Positions 20,275 through 32,102 of a stretch of DNA of 64,000 nucleotides are shown here, piece after piece. Origin of the DNA: Aralia elata. Taxonomy: Eukaryota; Streptophyta; Magnoliopsida; Apiales; Araliaceae. Under the pieces are notes generated by a model. The model worked only from the letters and a program-made list of their open reading frames with translations. It had not been told where the DNA came from and searched no databases. The position numbers were made by a program, and so were the translations under genes. Each line of letters opens with the position of its first letter. Within the stretch, counting starts at the first letter, position 1. The DNA lies in contig JAVJAP010000120.1 in assembly GCA_034770075.1 (NCBI GenBank), positions 682,001-746,000 of the forward strand, given 5' to 3'.

Positions 20275-22095
20275 TGTTAGGTTTGTATATAGCGCGAACA
20301 TGCAATCAAATTACATAAATAGTGCGGAAGCGCGATAAAATCGGATTTTAAAATTTTATACAAACCATCACCAAGATCAATCCTTGTGCTTAATTAACGA
20401 TATTAACAAAAGAGAAAGAGAATAAGAATTATACCCTCGTAGAACAAAGCTTCATCGGGTACAAGTTCAACTCCTAGTCCTTCCCGTTCTCCTCGAATGC
20501 TACAGTGTGATTCCTTCCTTTGATCAACGTTAGCCATCCAAGTGTTTGGCCTCTAGAGGTGATCCACCAAGGAAGAACAAGTATTCAAGAAGTTGGGTAT
20601 TTGGCAAAACCCTAATTTCTATCTCTATAGAAATTGTAAGTACTCTCCACAATCTAATGCAAGAGTGTGTAACCCCAATCTATGATAAGACCCCTCTTAT
20701 TTATAGATGTAGGAATAACCATTCCCTAAACTATTTAGGATTAGGGTTTGTATTATAATTAAACTCCTTTAATTAATTATGCTACTAATCCAATTAGGAA
20801 TCCATGGGAGAGTACTTCTATTAATTAATTCTCAATCCCTATTAGGAATTAAATAATAGTAAAAGTAATAATAATAATAAGACTCCTCTTATTAATTTAT
20901 ATTTAATATTTCCAAAATATTAAATAATAAATATTAAGCTATTTAATTTATTCTATCTCCATAGAGTAAATTAAATACACTTAACTTATTGTTACAATTA
21001 TGTCATTTACTTCTTAAATAAATATTTTCCTTTTGCGGTGTGACCCTTTAGGTTCTCCATATTAAACCGGTTGCGAATAAATCAATTAGAACAATTCTAA
21101 TCTTATTTAAATAAATAAATTAAACTATTTAATTTATTTAAATAAATAATATTTATTCTACAATAAGGGTAAGCCCCCTTAGCGATCAACGACTTTCCAG
21201 ATAATATAGATTTCAACATTAATCACAAAAGAACCTTTCAGTAAATAGTTACCGTACAATTCAATCCTTCTACCATACAATGTCCCAATTAAATATAAGA
21301 CATGGATTTACTGTCAAGTCTTATTTTATTTAATTATATGTATTTTGATTCCCAAATGCACAACTCTAATTAATGCAAATTAGAAACTCCTTTCTAATTT
21401 CATTCTGCCTTGGCCAAGGACTACTGAGTTATCATTTATCGAATCACATAGGACATTCACATCTTTTACTAGACGAGGTAGATTCTTTGTTGATCATTCA
21501 CCTATCTCTATGTACAACTAATTATACCCAATCATACCCTTTGATATAACCACAAGGTCTTAAGGGACATGTCAAAGTATAACTCATCATACACAAGATA
21601 CTATAATGATCTCAAGTCCAAGGATCACTTGTACAACTATCACTATAGGAATTCCTATTGACATGTGAGTAAAACTCCATTAGGTATTCCTTAGCGAGCC
21701 ACGTTCAGTGAACTTATTCTCCAATAAGCACCTACATACTTGCTTTAGTGTCTCCACACAAATGATTATGAGATCAATCATCCTCTTCCTAAGAGCAAGC
21801 AACATATGTACTAATCTATCCGGATTCACTAATCCCCAATTTAGTAATCCAACGATTAGGAACAATTTTAGTTTGTGAGCTATCTAGAATTTAGATCTTA
21901 TTAGCATGATCACCATCATGATTCTAAAAGCATTGCTCAAAACTATGGGTTTATCACATTTAATATAACAGCACCATGTAGATAATATAAAATGCCTTTT
22001 GAGAAAATCAATTCCTTTATTAATAAATGAATAAGATTACAAAGTATATGCTACATCATATCAAATATGATTGGCTTGTGTGCATACTACTTTCA
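20275..22095 (-). repeat. 5' LTR of copia element 1 (1821 bp)
   Basis: On the minus strand it starts TGAAAGTAGTATGC and ends ACAAACCTAACA. It matches 37139-38951 (1813 bp) in inverted orientation along its length. A TATAAATA core promoter lies at 20698-20705 on the minus strand. The sequence after 22095 (TTCTT) is Tekay LTR C. It has no coding capacity. Confidence 0.9.
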
Positions 22096-22735
22096 TTCTT
22101 TGCAGTTTTAAATGATAATCCCGACACTTCTAGGACAGACAAAGGAAAAGGACATGTTTACTAGTTTTATTTACTGTTTTTAAATAATTCAAGTCTTTTA
22201 TAAGGCTTTGTTGTAATAACTTAGTACTAAGAACGATGTAACCGAACGTAATGATATGTAATATATTATCATCCTTTATTACATCGAATGCGTTATACTC
22301 TGATCTTTACTTTATTTAGCATAGTTGTACTAAGTTAAATACAGTATCTATACGAACTATACATCTGAATGAGGGTATTTAAATGATATTGAAAGTCCTA
22401 TAAGCTCTGAGGTTACACTTAATGAGCGCCGATAAGGTGCCATCTTTACCGGAATGTGCCCCTCAGTTCTATGGACAATCTTATCGTTAATACTGTGAAT
22501 GTCAGATAGATAGGGAATATCTATATGAAAGAAGTATTCATGAGATATGAATCTATATATCCAAGTGAGAGTATCCAAACATAGATCACATTCTGGCAAG
22601 AATTATCATCTGTTATGGGATACTGTGAACCTTGGATAGATAGAAGTCATGTTTTATTGAATATTTATAGTTGTATAGTTTCATGTGAGCACCAGATCTG
22701 CTACAGGGAAGTGTAGAGAATTTGGGGGCGTCACA
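22096..22735 (+). repeat. 3' end of a Tekay-like LTR (C)
   Basis: It ends TTTGGGGGCGTCACA and, in reverse, closely follows solo LTR D from 11706 on (GATCTGGTGCTCAC, CTATCTATCCAAG, ACAGTATCCCATAAC). No primer site follows, so it is a 3' LTR or solo LTR. The left side is cut by copia 1. The right flank is Tat/Ogre element F, GTTGA being the expected target duplication. Confidence 0.85.
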
Positions 22736-24003
22736 GTTGATTTGGGCTTTGAGACTTGGCTAATCATTTGTCCCGTGAGCTGGTGTTGATACACGATCAA
22801 CTCGGCCAACTAACTCATCTGCACATTGACCATTGCTAGTTCTTGTCTCACTGCATGGCTAATTTCCGAATACTCCCTTCCTAAAGTATTCGTCTTTGAT
22901 TGTGGAGCATATTCTTCAACTTTCCTCAGATGTTTATGGTTTCCAACCTTCCCGAAGCTAATCATATTAACTCCTTTGTATTGTGCCGAGGGAGACGGTT
23001 AGTGTGGACGTTGGGCTGCTCTTGGGGCGTCACCACAATCTCTTCGCTTTCTATCAAGTTTTGAATCTTGTGTTTCAGAGACCAGCACTCTTGAGTATCA
23101 TGACCAGGAGATCCAGAATGGTATGCGCATCTTTTGCTGGGATCATACCTTTTGCCCTTGGGATCGGCTGGTAGAGTAAGTTCAGTAATCTTCTTCTAAG
23201 CTAATAACAAAGCCAATATATTTTTAAGGGAATCACTGAGAGGAGTGAATTCATGACTACGTCTATTTTCCACGGTTTTCTGTTGGGTTTGATTTTGACA
23301 GAATGTTAGTTGTTGCGGTTGAGGATGATTACCTTGCATTTGAATGGGCGGAGCATTGATATTCCTTCGAGATTGCCCCTGTAGCACTAAGGAGACATCT
23401 TCTTCCTTCTTCTTATGGCCTCTTTTGGGCGCACCCCCATAATTGCCGGATTAGATGTGTTCTGCTACGACTTCTAATGCAATAAGGTCTTTGATTTTTT
23501 CGGTTTTTAAACCTATTTCTACCATTTCTCCGTGCTTTATCATTTTAAAAAATGGCTTACCAATGCCAACCAACACCCTCTCATAGTATGGAGCTTCTTG
23601 AATGTCGATAAAAGTCATTACCATTTTGTTCTCCTCCATAGGTGGGCTTACTTGGGCAGCCAACCGCCTCCATCTTTATGCATAATCTCGGAACGACTTA
23701 TTGGGTTGCTTTTTGATCTTGGTCATTTGATATCTATCTGGAGCCATTTGAGACTGAAAGTTGTATTAGTTTAGAAAGGTATGGGCTAATTCTTCCCAGT
23801 TGTGGATTTTGGAGTTGTCAAGTCTAGCATACAAGGTTCTTACTTCACCGGTTAAACTCTTCTAAAAAAGCTGTATTCTAAGGCTCTCATCTTCGGCATA
23901 AGATCCGAGTTCCCCTATGTATACTTTCAAGTGAGTGTAAGGGTCTGCCAATCCATTATACTTCTCGAAGTTTGGCACTTGGAACTTGTCAGGATATCTG
24001 CCT
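22736..24003 (-). pseudogene. C-terminal gag of old Tat/Ogre element F
   Basis: On the minus strand this continues the gag frame of F that starts at 34600. It reads RYPDKFQVPNFEKYNG from the E border, then IHNWEELAHTFLN, MAPDRYQMTKIKKQP, AAQVSPPMEENKMVMTFIDI and ALEVVAEHI, clearly homologous to gag of E and G. Multiple stops and indels break it. A Cys/His segment like CAYHSGSPGHDTQECW of E follows further on. It is interrupted at 24003 by element E (target TGCCT) and at 22735 by Tekay LTR C. Confidence 0.85.
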
Positions 24004-26118
24004 TGTAGACACCCAAATTTTGCGTTTCCTTCTACTAACCATGACAGGAGGGCGAAATCGACAATTGAACCGGCTTGCGGAAGCAAAGGAGCGGGCACAA
24101 GGGCGAGCGCCCGGCAACGCCGCAATGATTTGGGCAGCCCAAGTCGACGTGACAACATGACCATCCAAGGCAGACATTTCCGAATGAGGTGGCACGTCTC
24201 CCGGAAGTTCCCGGACTGCGGAATACGAGCCTGTCAGCGAAAACCGACGTTGCGGTACGAAAATCGAGGCGTGGCACGAAAATCGAGAAAGTCAAGCCCG
24301 CCAGCCGCGGATAGATCTGCGGCCAAGTGGGTGCGCCAGCACGAAAACCGGGGGAAATCAGCACTCAGCAGCTGAGTGCGATGGGAGGCGTGCCAGCTGG
24401 CCAGCCGCAGATCTATCTGCGGCCAGCCGCAGATAGATCTGCGGCTGGCTCTGGCCAGCCTATTTAAGCCAGCTTCGGCAGCATACAGGAGGTTCAGCAG
24501 TTTTGGGAAGAAGAAGAATTTCTGCAGCAGCAAAAAAACACGGAAATAGAGAGAAAATAGCTAGATTTTGCAACAAAATAGGGAGAAAGAAGAGGAAAAA
24601 AAGAGTGGAATTAATTCTTTTGAGTTTGATTGTATCAAATACATCATTTATCCTATTCAAATACACAAGTTCACATCCATTTGAGATCAATTGCAAGGTG
24701 AAAATTTCTATTTGTTCTACCAATTTATGTCCTATTGATTTGGGTAAATTAGATATAATTTTCATGTATCTTGTTGAACAATGAATTAGGGATTATGAGT
24801 GAAGTTTCCATCGGAATAAACTCTTCCTAATAACCCGATGATATTCGTTCATTAATTTCTTGGTTTGTTTTAAGGTGTTATATTCGGTATCAATTCCTTT
24901 AAATCGTTTATTGTAAGATGTCTTGGTATTGTTAGATTTATCCGGGTTGGTTTATTTTCTTGTAATATCCGATTGTTTGTGTGTGGATACTTGGTTGTGA
25001 GCCTAGGAAAGCGACCCCGGGGTCCCGATCCGATGATGGACATATCTTGATGTAAGAAGTAGAGATGACGTAGTTCTCATTGTAAATATGTAATCGTTGG
25101 GCCTTAAAACGACGCTAAGGCGAGAATCGTGCTTAAGGCCCCGAAATAGTGAAATTTGTGATTGATTGGCGTTCGGGGATATTTTGATGGCTTACATGCC
25201 CATGAATAGCCCGACGCGTGTTTATGCTCGATTTGAATTATGACACGAAATTGATTTCAAAGCTAAACGATAAGATTTTCATAAAATCAATCAAAGTAGG
25301 ATATTAGAATCACGAGGTTAAAATTTGAGAAACGTTAATGAAATGTCGATTCCTATCTAACGAGAAAGCTAAAGAAAAATCGTTCTCAAACATCACAAAA
25401 TCTGATTTTAGAAATAAGTAACGTTTTATTAAATCTTTGTGCATAGGGTGAAAGAGATTCTAGAAATTGCCCGATCATTTCACGAAAGCAACGTATAGAT
25501 CTTGATTCCTATTTTGACGAAGGTTTAAAACTCTTGTTTTGTTAAAACGACACTTAACGAAAATCTCGTAGTTTTGATAATAAAAAATCAAACCTTTTCT
25601 CATAAAGCTTTCTCGTGTATGCCGAAAAGACATTCCGAAGCATTCTCAAAGTAAAACACGATTTTCCCTAAAATCCAAATGACTCTTTCATACAAACTCA
25701 CCACAACATTCACATAGGCACACACACACACACACACGCGCGCACCTACATACACATATTCATGAATTAAAGGATAGGAAAGCATTAAGATTGCGGTAAC
25801 CGTGTTTCACGGAAGTCGAGGGGTGCCTAACACCTTCCCCTCACTTAAGCAAGCCCCCGAACTCTATGAATCTCGATTCGCAGACCAATTAATTCGGAGT
25901 CACACATGAGCCAGCGATTTATAAAAAACGAAAACTCGGATGAGTTGGTACATCCATTTCAAATATACCAACTGGCGACTCTGGTTAATTGGCTCATCAT
26001 AAAAAACGATCTTTCAAACCCCGTCGACCTCAATGCCGACCTTTTCCAAAAAAGAATCATTAAATCAAAAGGCAAAATTTGGAAAAGACCAAGAGAACGA
26101 GAAAACCCGGCGTCGACA
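24004..26118 (+). repeat. 5' LTR of element E (2115 bp)
   Basis: It starts TGTAGACACCCAAATTTTGC and ends CGTCGACA. A hairpin pair and TATA box lie at 24361-24468. A (CA)n(CG)n run sits near 25720-25743. It has no coding capacity; all frames inside are spurious. Confidence 0.95.
24361..24468 (+). promoter_or_regulatory. LTR E promoter: two inverted repeats and TATA box
   Basis: A palindrome with arms GCACTCAGC lies at 24361-24379. A perfect inverted repeat with 23-bp arms and a 2-base centre lies at 24401-24448 and is built from two GCCGCAGATCTATCTGCGGC modules. TATTTAAG at 24461-24468 starts 12 bp after it. The 3' LTR has the same at 32458-32565. Confidence 0.65.
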
Positions 26119-26120
26119 GC

Positions 26121-26139
26121 TGGAGACTCTGCTGGGGAC
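26121..26139 (+). other. Primer binding site of element E (tRNA-Arg type)
   Basis: TGGAGACTCTGCTGGGGAC follows the LTR by two bases. It differs by one base from the site in G. Its complement ends GAGTCxCCA, consistent with a tRNA-Arg 3' end, as known for Ogre elements; the tRNA identity is from memory. Confidence 0.75.
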
Positions 26140-26915
26140 ATTAGAGGGCTTAAGCCGCATTAAAATCTTGATGCTATTCTATCCTTTAAAAAATTCATGA
26201 ATATGTGTGTGCATGCGATATTTTGATCTTTTGTGTTTTTGTTGTGTGAATGCGTGTTTTGTCCAATGAATGAATGATTGAATGGAATGGCTTTACTTTA
26301 AAGAAATCATTTGCATACGGTGAGGACGATGAATGTGAATGTATGTTGAGAGAGTACCTCCTCCTGAGGCGAACCTGTCGGTTGCTTATTACTGGACTCG
26401 ATGGGGCTGCTCCCCGGAGATGGCTCAGGAAACGCACCACCCAAATCCGCTCCAATCGAAAGGATTCAGACGAGTAGATTGCGAAGATTTGGGGACCTTC
26501 ATGCCGAAAAGCCCGCGAGAGTAACCCTAGGGTAGGTCAGCCTCTGATAAACCCAACGCAGGAAAAGTCTCTTCATGCCTTTTTACGTTTATATGTCTAA
26601 ATGTCATGATCTCATTCAATATTCATACATCCCTTTTTCTGTGTCGAAAGAGATTACTAACCGCTGTGAATTGCAGGGAATAGTTGGGGGAGCATAATAA
26701 AGCATGTTTGGCATTGGTTATGGCGCTAAAGGACTACTAACTTTCTGTTTTACAGGGAAAGATTAAAAAACCCAAAAAACACGCAAAATTTTTTACAGTT
26801 TTAGCATGCATCCATGTTTTCATTTCCCCGGGACTAAACTTCGAACCATTGTCTCTGTAGGATTGCTCCTCAAACCCGTTCGCAGTCTAAGAAAGCCCAA
26901 AATTCTACATCTGAA
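26140..26915 (+). other. Leader of element E
   Basis: The leader of about 780 bp is shared with 47530-48311 of G. It contains several splice-acceptor-like sites (AATTGCAG, TTTTACAG, TTTGTAG) before gag. No supported coding frame is seen. Confidence 0.6.
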
Positions 26916-28324
26916 ATGGCTGATATTCCTAATCATGGTTCCATATCTCGGGAAGAGTTTGATGACTTCAAAAAACAGATGATGGAAATGGCCACAATGC
27001 TAAAAGAGCAGTTCCTACTCAGACAGGATCCGCCAAGCCAAGGACCACATAATATTCCACCACCAGGGGGTGACCAGAATCCTCCTAAAAATGTTGTAAA
27101 CCTGGGTAAGGATGACCAACCCCAACTCAAGGGCGAGCCAGTCATTACGAGGGCCGTTCCCATACCTAGCAGGACAGTGATTACTATCCCAGAAGAAGGG
27201 GACACGGACGACCTTCGGAAAAAAATGAAACACATGGAGGAGACCATCCAATCTCTAAGAGGCATAGGCTCCCTGGGTAGGGTTAATTACTCAGATCTGT
27301 GTGTCTTCCCCGGAACCAGATATCCAGAGAAGTTCAAGGTCCCCGAGTTCGAAAAATACAATGGAAAGGGAGACCCCTACACGCACTTGAAAATATACAT
27401 TGGAGAACTCGGGTTTTATGCCGAGGACGAGGGGCTGAGGATGCAGCTATTCCAGAAAAGCTTAACAGGGGAGGCAAGGATCTGGTATGCCCGCCTTGAC
27501 AATGCCCGAATCCACAACTGGGAGGAGTTGGCCCATACCTTCTTAACTCAATACAGCTTTCAGGCCCAGATGGCCCCTGATAGATATCAAATGACAAAAA
27601 TCAAGAAGCAACCAAAAGAATCTTTCAGGGACTATGCACAACGATGGAGGGGTATGGCTGCACAGGTGAATCCCCCAATGAACGAGGCGGAAATGGTAAT
27701 GACCTTTGTGGACATTCAGGAGGCGCCCTATTATGAGCGGGTGATATCGGGGATTGGGAGACCTTTTGCCGAGATGATAAAACACGGAGAAATGGTGGAC
27801 ATGGGGTTAAAATCTGGTAAGATCCGGGACCTCACAGCTCTGGAAGTGGTTGCGGAGCAAATCCAGTGTGGAAACTATGGCAGCACTTCCCGTAGAATTC
27901 AACAGAAAAAGGAGGAAGATGTTTCCCTCATCCTGCAGGGATCATCTAGAAAGGCAGAGAGAACAATCCTCCAGTGCAAATACAGAGAATTGTGCCACCC
28001 CGACAACATAATCTCAATTATCAAAGGTCGGGCGAACGAAGAAGATTTGAGACAGCAAGAGATCGGGTATTCACCCCGCTTGGGGAGCCTCTTGAACAGA
28101 TTTTGGCGGTATTGATAGCACAGAGAAGGATAGGCGATTTGGCACCCCCAATTGATCCGAAAGGAGGAGAATTTGATCCGAGTAAGAAGTGTGCGTACCA
28201 TTCGGGTTCTCCTGGTCATGATACTCAGGAATGCTGGGCTCTGAAGCACAAAATTCAGAATATGATCGATAGCGGGAAGATCGTGGTAGAGCAGCCAGAG
28301 GTTATGAAGAAGGACCATGAGTAG
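26916..28324 (+). pseudogene. Tat/Ogre gag of element E, one frameshift near the C-terminus
   Basis: The ATG at 26916 opens MADIPNHGSISREEFDDFKK. The first 350 or so residues are open and match G gag: FPGTRYPEKFKVPEFEKYNG, DPYTHLKIYIGELG, EARIWYARLDNARIHNWEEL, QMAPDRYQMTKIKKQP, VMTFVDIQEAPYYERVISGI. A frameshift near 27965 moves the rest into another frame (27974-28324), where the Cys/His motif CAYHSGSPGHDTQECW appears. After 28324 sequence homologous to the G pol intron follows, so protease is missing. Gag probably packages RNA; the capsid part is preserved. Confidence 0.88.
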
Positions 28325-28686
28325 ATGCCAGTTGTTGTCCCTTATTTTGAAATTTTTGCATGATTATGTTATTTTGTCATGTTGTCTTAAAGATGATCAT
28401 TGCAGGAAAATGCCTTATATATATGACAAACATTTTGTTTCATGCCAGGTGTACCAATTTGGGTGTCTCTTGCCTAACAAACGATTTTTCAAATTCGAAA
28501 GTTGACTACGATTTTGATATTGGGCTGGATTTCGATTTAATGGGCCTTGAGCAAGATGAGACAGATAATGACGGCACGCCTGACGAGATCAAAGGATGGG
28601 TCGAAGACAAACCCCAAACCCAACTCAAACCAAACCATCACCATAAAAAATTGGAACCCCTGACAAACCCAGAGAGCTCAGAATAG
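28325..28686 (+). pseudogene. Intron remnant and start of pol exon in element E
   Basis: 28325-28448 resembles the G intron, with acceptor-like ATGCCAG before GTGTACC. The exon then reads CTNLGVSCLTNDFSN and DYDFDIGLDFDLMGLEQDET, matching the start of G exon 2. The frame ends at 28686, shortly before the internal deletion. Confidence 0.75.
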
Positions 28687-29240
28687 GAACAGATCTGACC
28701 CCTAGCCAGAAAACAGAGATGTTAGGCCAGTATGGAGATATCATTTGCCGAATGGGCAACCTGAGGCCTTAGTCTCCGACAATGCCAAAAATTTGAGCAG
28801 TACCCTTATGAAGGAATTATATGACCAGTTCAAGATCAAACACGTCAATTTTGTCATTTGCCGTCCTAAGATGAATGGGGCAGTGGAGGCTGCGAATAAG
28901 AATATCAAGAAGATCATGACGAGAATGTCTGCTAAACATCGGGGATGGCCGGATCTGCTACCTTTCACCCTGCTGGCGTACCGAAAATCGGTGCGTATTT
29001 CTACAGGGGCAACCCCTTACACTCTGGTATACGGAATAGAGGTAGTTCTGCCATTTGAGGTTGAGATGCTCAGATAAACGAGGAGGGTTGAATGCATGGT
29101 CGATGCGACCAATTTGCCCTAATTGATGAGAAAAGGGTGGCTGCTATTTCACGCGGCCAGTTGTATCAGCAAAGAATCTCTCGATCTTACGACAAAAGAT
29201 AAGACCTCAGAAGTTCAAAGAAAATGACCTAGTGCTAAAG
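28687..29240 (+). pseudogene. Integrase second half of element E, joined by internal deletion
   Basis: At about 28725-28745 the N-terminal pol sequence (LGQYGD) joins directly to integrase sequence homologous to G at about 54430. The preserved part has the second catalytic Asp (VSDNAKNL) and the Glu (GAVEAANKNIKKIM) but not the first Asp or the zinc finger. It stops at 29077 (EVEMLR), with decayed similarity to the G pol C-terminus to about 29240. About 2.5 kb is absent relative to G: RT, both RNase H domains and the integrase N-terminus. Confidence 0.85.
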
Positions 29241-29257
29241 AAAGGCATGCCTTCTCA

Positions 29258-29454
29258 AAAAAAAAAAAAAAAAACAAAAACAAAAACAAAAAAAAAAAAA
29301 AAAAAACAAAAAAAAAAGGGAAAGCTTGCCCCGAACTGAGAGGGGCCTTTCGTGATTAAGAAGGTGATGTCTGGAGGAGCCCTCATATTGCAAAAGAGGG
29401 ATGGAGAGGTGTTTCCATAACCCCTCAATTCCGACTCGGTGAAGCGGTTCCATG

Positions 29455-29508
<54 letters not shown>
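29258..29508 (+). repeat. A-rich tracts at the end of the pol remnant, including A54
   Basis: An A-rich run with CAAAAAC interruptions lies at 29258-29317. An uninterrupted run of 54 A lies at 29455-29508, exactly where the last pol codons and stop of G would be. Between them, pol C-terminal similarity (GGALILQ-like) continues. Confidence 0.85.
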
Positions 29509-29509
<1 letters not shown>

Positions 29510-29639
29510 ACCAACAATCATCATCATCGTTTTCTCGTTGTTCTTTGAAAGAACGAACTACGTAGGACCTGATCTCCCGACTTGTGGGGGTACGTAGGCA
29601 GCCATCGTGGCACGGTCCCATTCCTTACAAAATAATACT

Positions 29640-30460
29640 TTCTTCTGCCAAAACCAATTCCCAACAACCAGAAAAGCCTTCCTATACCCTCAAAACCTTC
29701 CCGAAGTCAGCCACCTGATCAGCTTCATCTCAAGTGATATAACCCGGACCCAACCAAACACTTAGTCAAAAAAAAAAAATCTAAGACTCAGTCCGATGAA
29801 ATCAACAGGGTGTGCGGTAGTATCTGTCAAATCTCCATCAAGACTTGAGAGGAAAAAGAGGGCAAGATATCAAAATCGTGGTTGACTGGATAAAATGAGG
29901 ATCCGATGAAAGGCAACGATACGATAAAAAAAGGGGGAAAATGACTGAATATAAATGCATGTCTATATATATAAGTCATTTCGTTACAAGATTTCCTTTT
30001 CGATAACAGATGAGACTGACATAATCTATGCAGGAGATAAAATGATCTACAGATCTGAAACTAACTTAAGCAGGATGGATAAAGTGGTGGATAGGTCTGA
30101 AGCATCGGCGTCCCCTGCAATCTACTGCCCCATCATGTCGATACGATCCAATAAAGAAATGGCTCGGCTAACGGTAGTAATCAAGGCCAGTCGGATCCGG
30201 CCATCCTCAGCGAACCGACTAGGGGCAAAATCAGCTGAGATGGAATCATATCTGGAGGACATATCCGTAGACTGGGGGGGGAAATAAATACCTCTGGGGC
30301 GGTGTCATCAGTGAAAATCACTCAAGAGTCATCAAATACTCCAACTGACTCAAACCAACCATGGCAAAGTCTCGGTGCAACCATTGCACATAAGCAGATG
30401 TCCGAATGGGGCAAATCTCACTTCGCCCGACTATGAACTGAACAAAGCAGCGGAAAAGCC
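29640..30460 (-). pseudogene. C-terminal remnant of antisense gene 2 in element E
   Basis: On the minus strand 30290-30060 reads SISADFAPS, RIRLALI, LLDRIDMMGQ and AGDADASDLS, matching the end of the antisense frame 55641-57206 of G, but the RDAAIA repeats are missing. 30420-30300 matches AYVQWL and VFDDS. The middle of the protein is deleted and replaced by the tandem array. Confidence 0.75.
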
Positions 30461-30469
30461 TGCCAAATG

Positions 30470-31275
30470 ACCCTGGGAAGGGCTGATATCCAAGCAAACC
30501 ACGACAAGTTGGTGAGCAACCTGGGAAGGCATCCAAGCAAACCACGACAAGATGGTGAGCACCCTGGGAAGGGCTGATATCCAAGCAAACCACGACAAGT
30601 TGGTGAGCAACCTGGGAAGGCATCCAAGCAAACCACGACAAGATGGTGAGCACCCTGGGAAGGGCTGATATCCAAGCAAACCACGACAAGTTGGTGAGCA
30701 ACCTGGGAAGGCATCCAAGCAAACCACGACAAGATGGTGAGCACCCTGGGAAGGGCTGATATCCAAGCAAACCACGACAAGTTGGTAAGCAACCTGGGAA
30801 GGCATCCAAGCAAACCACGACAAGATGGTGAGCACCCTGGGAAGGGCTGATATCCAAGCAAACCACGACAAGTTGGTGAGCAACCTGGGAAGGCATCCAA
30901 GCAAACCACGACAAGATGGTGAGCACCCTGGGAAGGGCTGATATCCAAGCAAACCACGACAAGTTGGTGAGCAACCTGGGAAGGCATCCAAGCAAACCAC
31001 GACAAGATGGTGAGCACCCTGGGAAGGGCTGATATCCAAGCAAACCATGACAAGTTGGTGAGCAACCTGGGAAGGCATCCAAGCAAACCACGACAGAGTG
31101 GTGAGCACCCTGGGAAGGCATCCAAGCAAACCACGACAGAGTGGTGAGCAACCTGAGAAGGCATCCAAGCAAACCACGACAAGATGGTGAGCACCCTTGG
31201 AAGGGCTGAGATCCAAACAAACCACCACAAGGTGGTGAGCAACCTGGGAAGGCATCCAAGCGAACCACTACAAGT
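30470..31275 (-). repeat. 91-bp higher-order tandem array in element E
   Basis: Seven units of 91 bp start at 30480, 30571, 30662, 30753, 30844, 30935 and 31026. Each has a 48-bp half starting GGGCTGATATCCAAGC and a 43-bp half starting GGCATCCAAGC. About five 43-bp-type units follow to 31275. The array abuts the equivalent of the first codons of antisense gene 2 (CCAAGCGAACCAC). Because 91 is not divisible by three and the unit lacks stops, all three minus frames are open. Confidence 0.9.
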
Positions 31276-31524
31276 GATGACATCTGTAGAACAGTATCAA
31301 AAGACTGTACAGGAGTCATTTTTTTCTCAATTTACATGTTGGGTCACATGCATGAGTAGATGATAATTCTGTCTGTGATCCATGAAATAAAAAAAAAATC
31401 GAGCAGGTTAGGTGTCAAGGTCCTAGCCTATCAGAGTCAAAAGCGATGGCGGCCAAGAACGATGTACAAGGACGAACTCCAAGGATGCCTCTCAAACTAG
31501 TCAGGAGGATAACGTCCTTTGATG

Positions 31525-31875
31525 ACAGTGCGATGGGATAAGGTGATCGCGAGACGAGCGACCGGAGACGAAACCTGGCATTCGCAGGACAATCGACCGG
31601 AGATGAGACCCGGCGATTACAAGACGAGCGACCGGAGACGAGACCCGGCACTCGCAAGATAACCAACCGGCGACGATAACCGGGGGTTACGACATGGGTG
31701 ACCGGCGACGATACCCGGCCCCGACGAGACGATCGACCGGCGACGATAACCGGCGATCATGAGATGGATGTCCGGCGACGATAACCGGCTCCGATAAGAT
31801 AACCAACCGGCGACGATAACCGGGGGTTGCGAGATGGGTGACCGGCGACGATACCCGGCCCCGAACGAAACGATA
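31525..31875 (+). repeat. 35-bp tandem array in the 3' region of element E
   Basis: About ten 35-bp monomers share the core CCGGCGACGATAACCGG, more diverged toward the left. It is the same repeat as the expanded array of G at 61206-62335. The 31275-31525 interval before it holds nothing recognised. Confidence 0.85.
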
Positions 31876-32090
31876 GATTGAAAGAGTGAACCCAAAGACT
31901 AACAAACACGGTCAAGGGGTTGATACATTAACACTCTTACGAATGTCTTGCATGCATTACATCTCATGTTGCATCATAAGCTATATGGGTGGCATCATGT
32001 ATGTACTGTCATTCTTACGCACTGTCATTCATGCATCGAGTGTCTATTCTTTATCCTGTTCATTTCATTTATCATTTCATAAACATGATA

Positions 32091-32102
32091 AAGAGGGGCA
32101 GC
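32091..32102 (+). other. Polypurine tract of element E
   Basis: AAGAGGGGCAGC directly precedes the 3' LTR and is identical before the 3' LTR of G at 62521. Confidence 0.85.

Larger units (their letters stand above)
16212..22095 (-). mobile_element. Ty1/copia element 1, antisense, truncated in integrase
   Basis: Read on the minus strand: LTR (22095 to 20275), iMet primer site, a long leader of about 2.1 kb, gag, protease and integrase, then an abrupt stop at element A's border. Protease-integrase order with GAG-pre-integrase marks Ty1/copia. RT and RNase H are not here because A inserted first in reading order. The LTR and leader have a second copy at 37139-40846 on the plus strand. The element sits in Tekay LTR C, whose sequence continues at 22096. 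A plastid fragment interrupts the leader. Confidence 0.88.

Noticed and set aside
24035..24364. Open frames of 60-130 codons within Tat/Ogre LTRs (also 32025-32639, 45325-46028, 62507-62824)
   Set aside because: They recur in every LTR copy in several frames and strands, and match no protein family I recognise.
25723..25743. CA/CG dinucleotide run as a regulatory site
   Set aside because: A microsatellite present in all related LTRs with variable length.
29235..29621. Minus-strand frame rich in Phe
   Set aside because: It is a translation of the A-rich tracts.
30418..31319. Three overlapping minus-strand reading frames of 270-330 codons
   Set aside because: They arise from a stop-free 91-bp tandem unit read in three frames and show no protein-like conservation.
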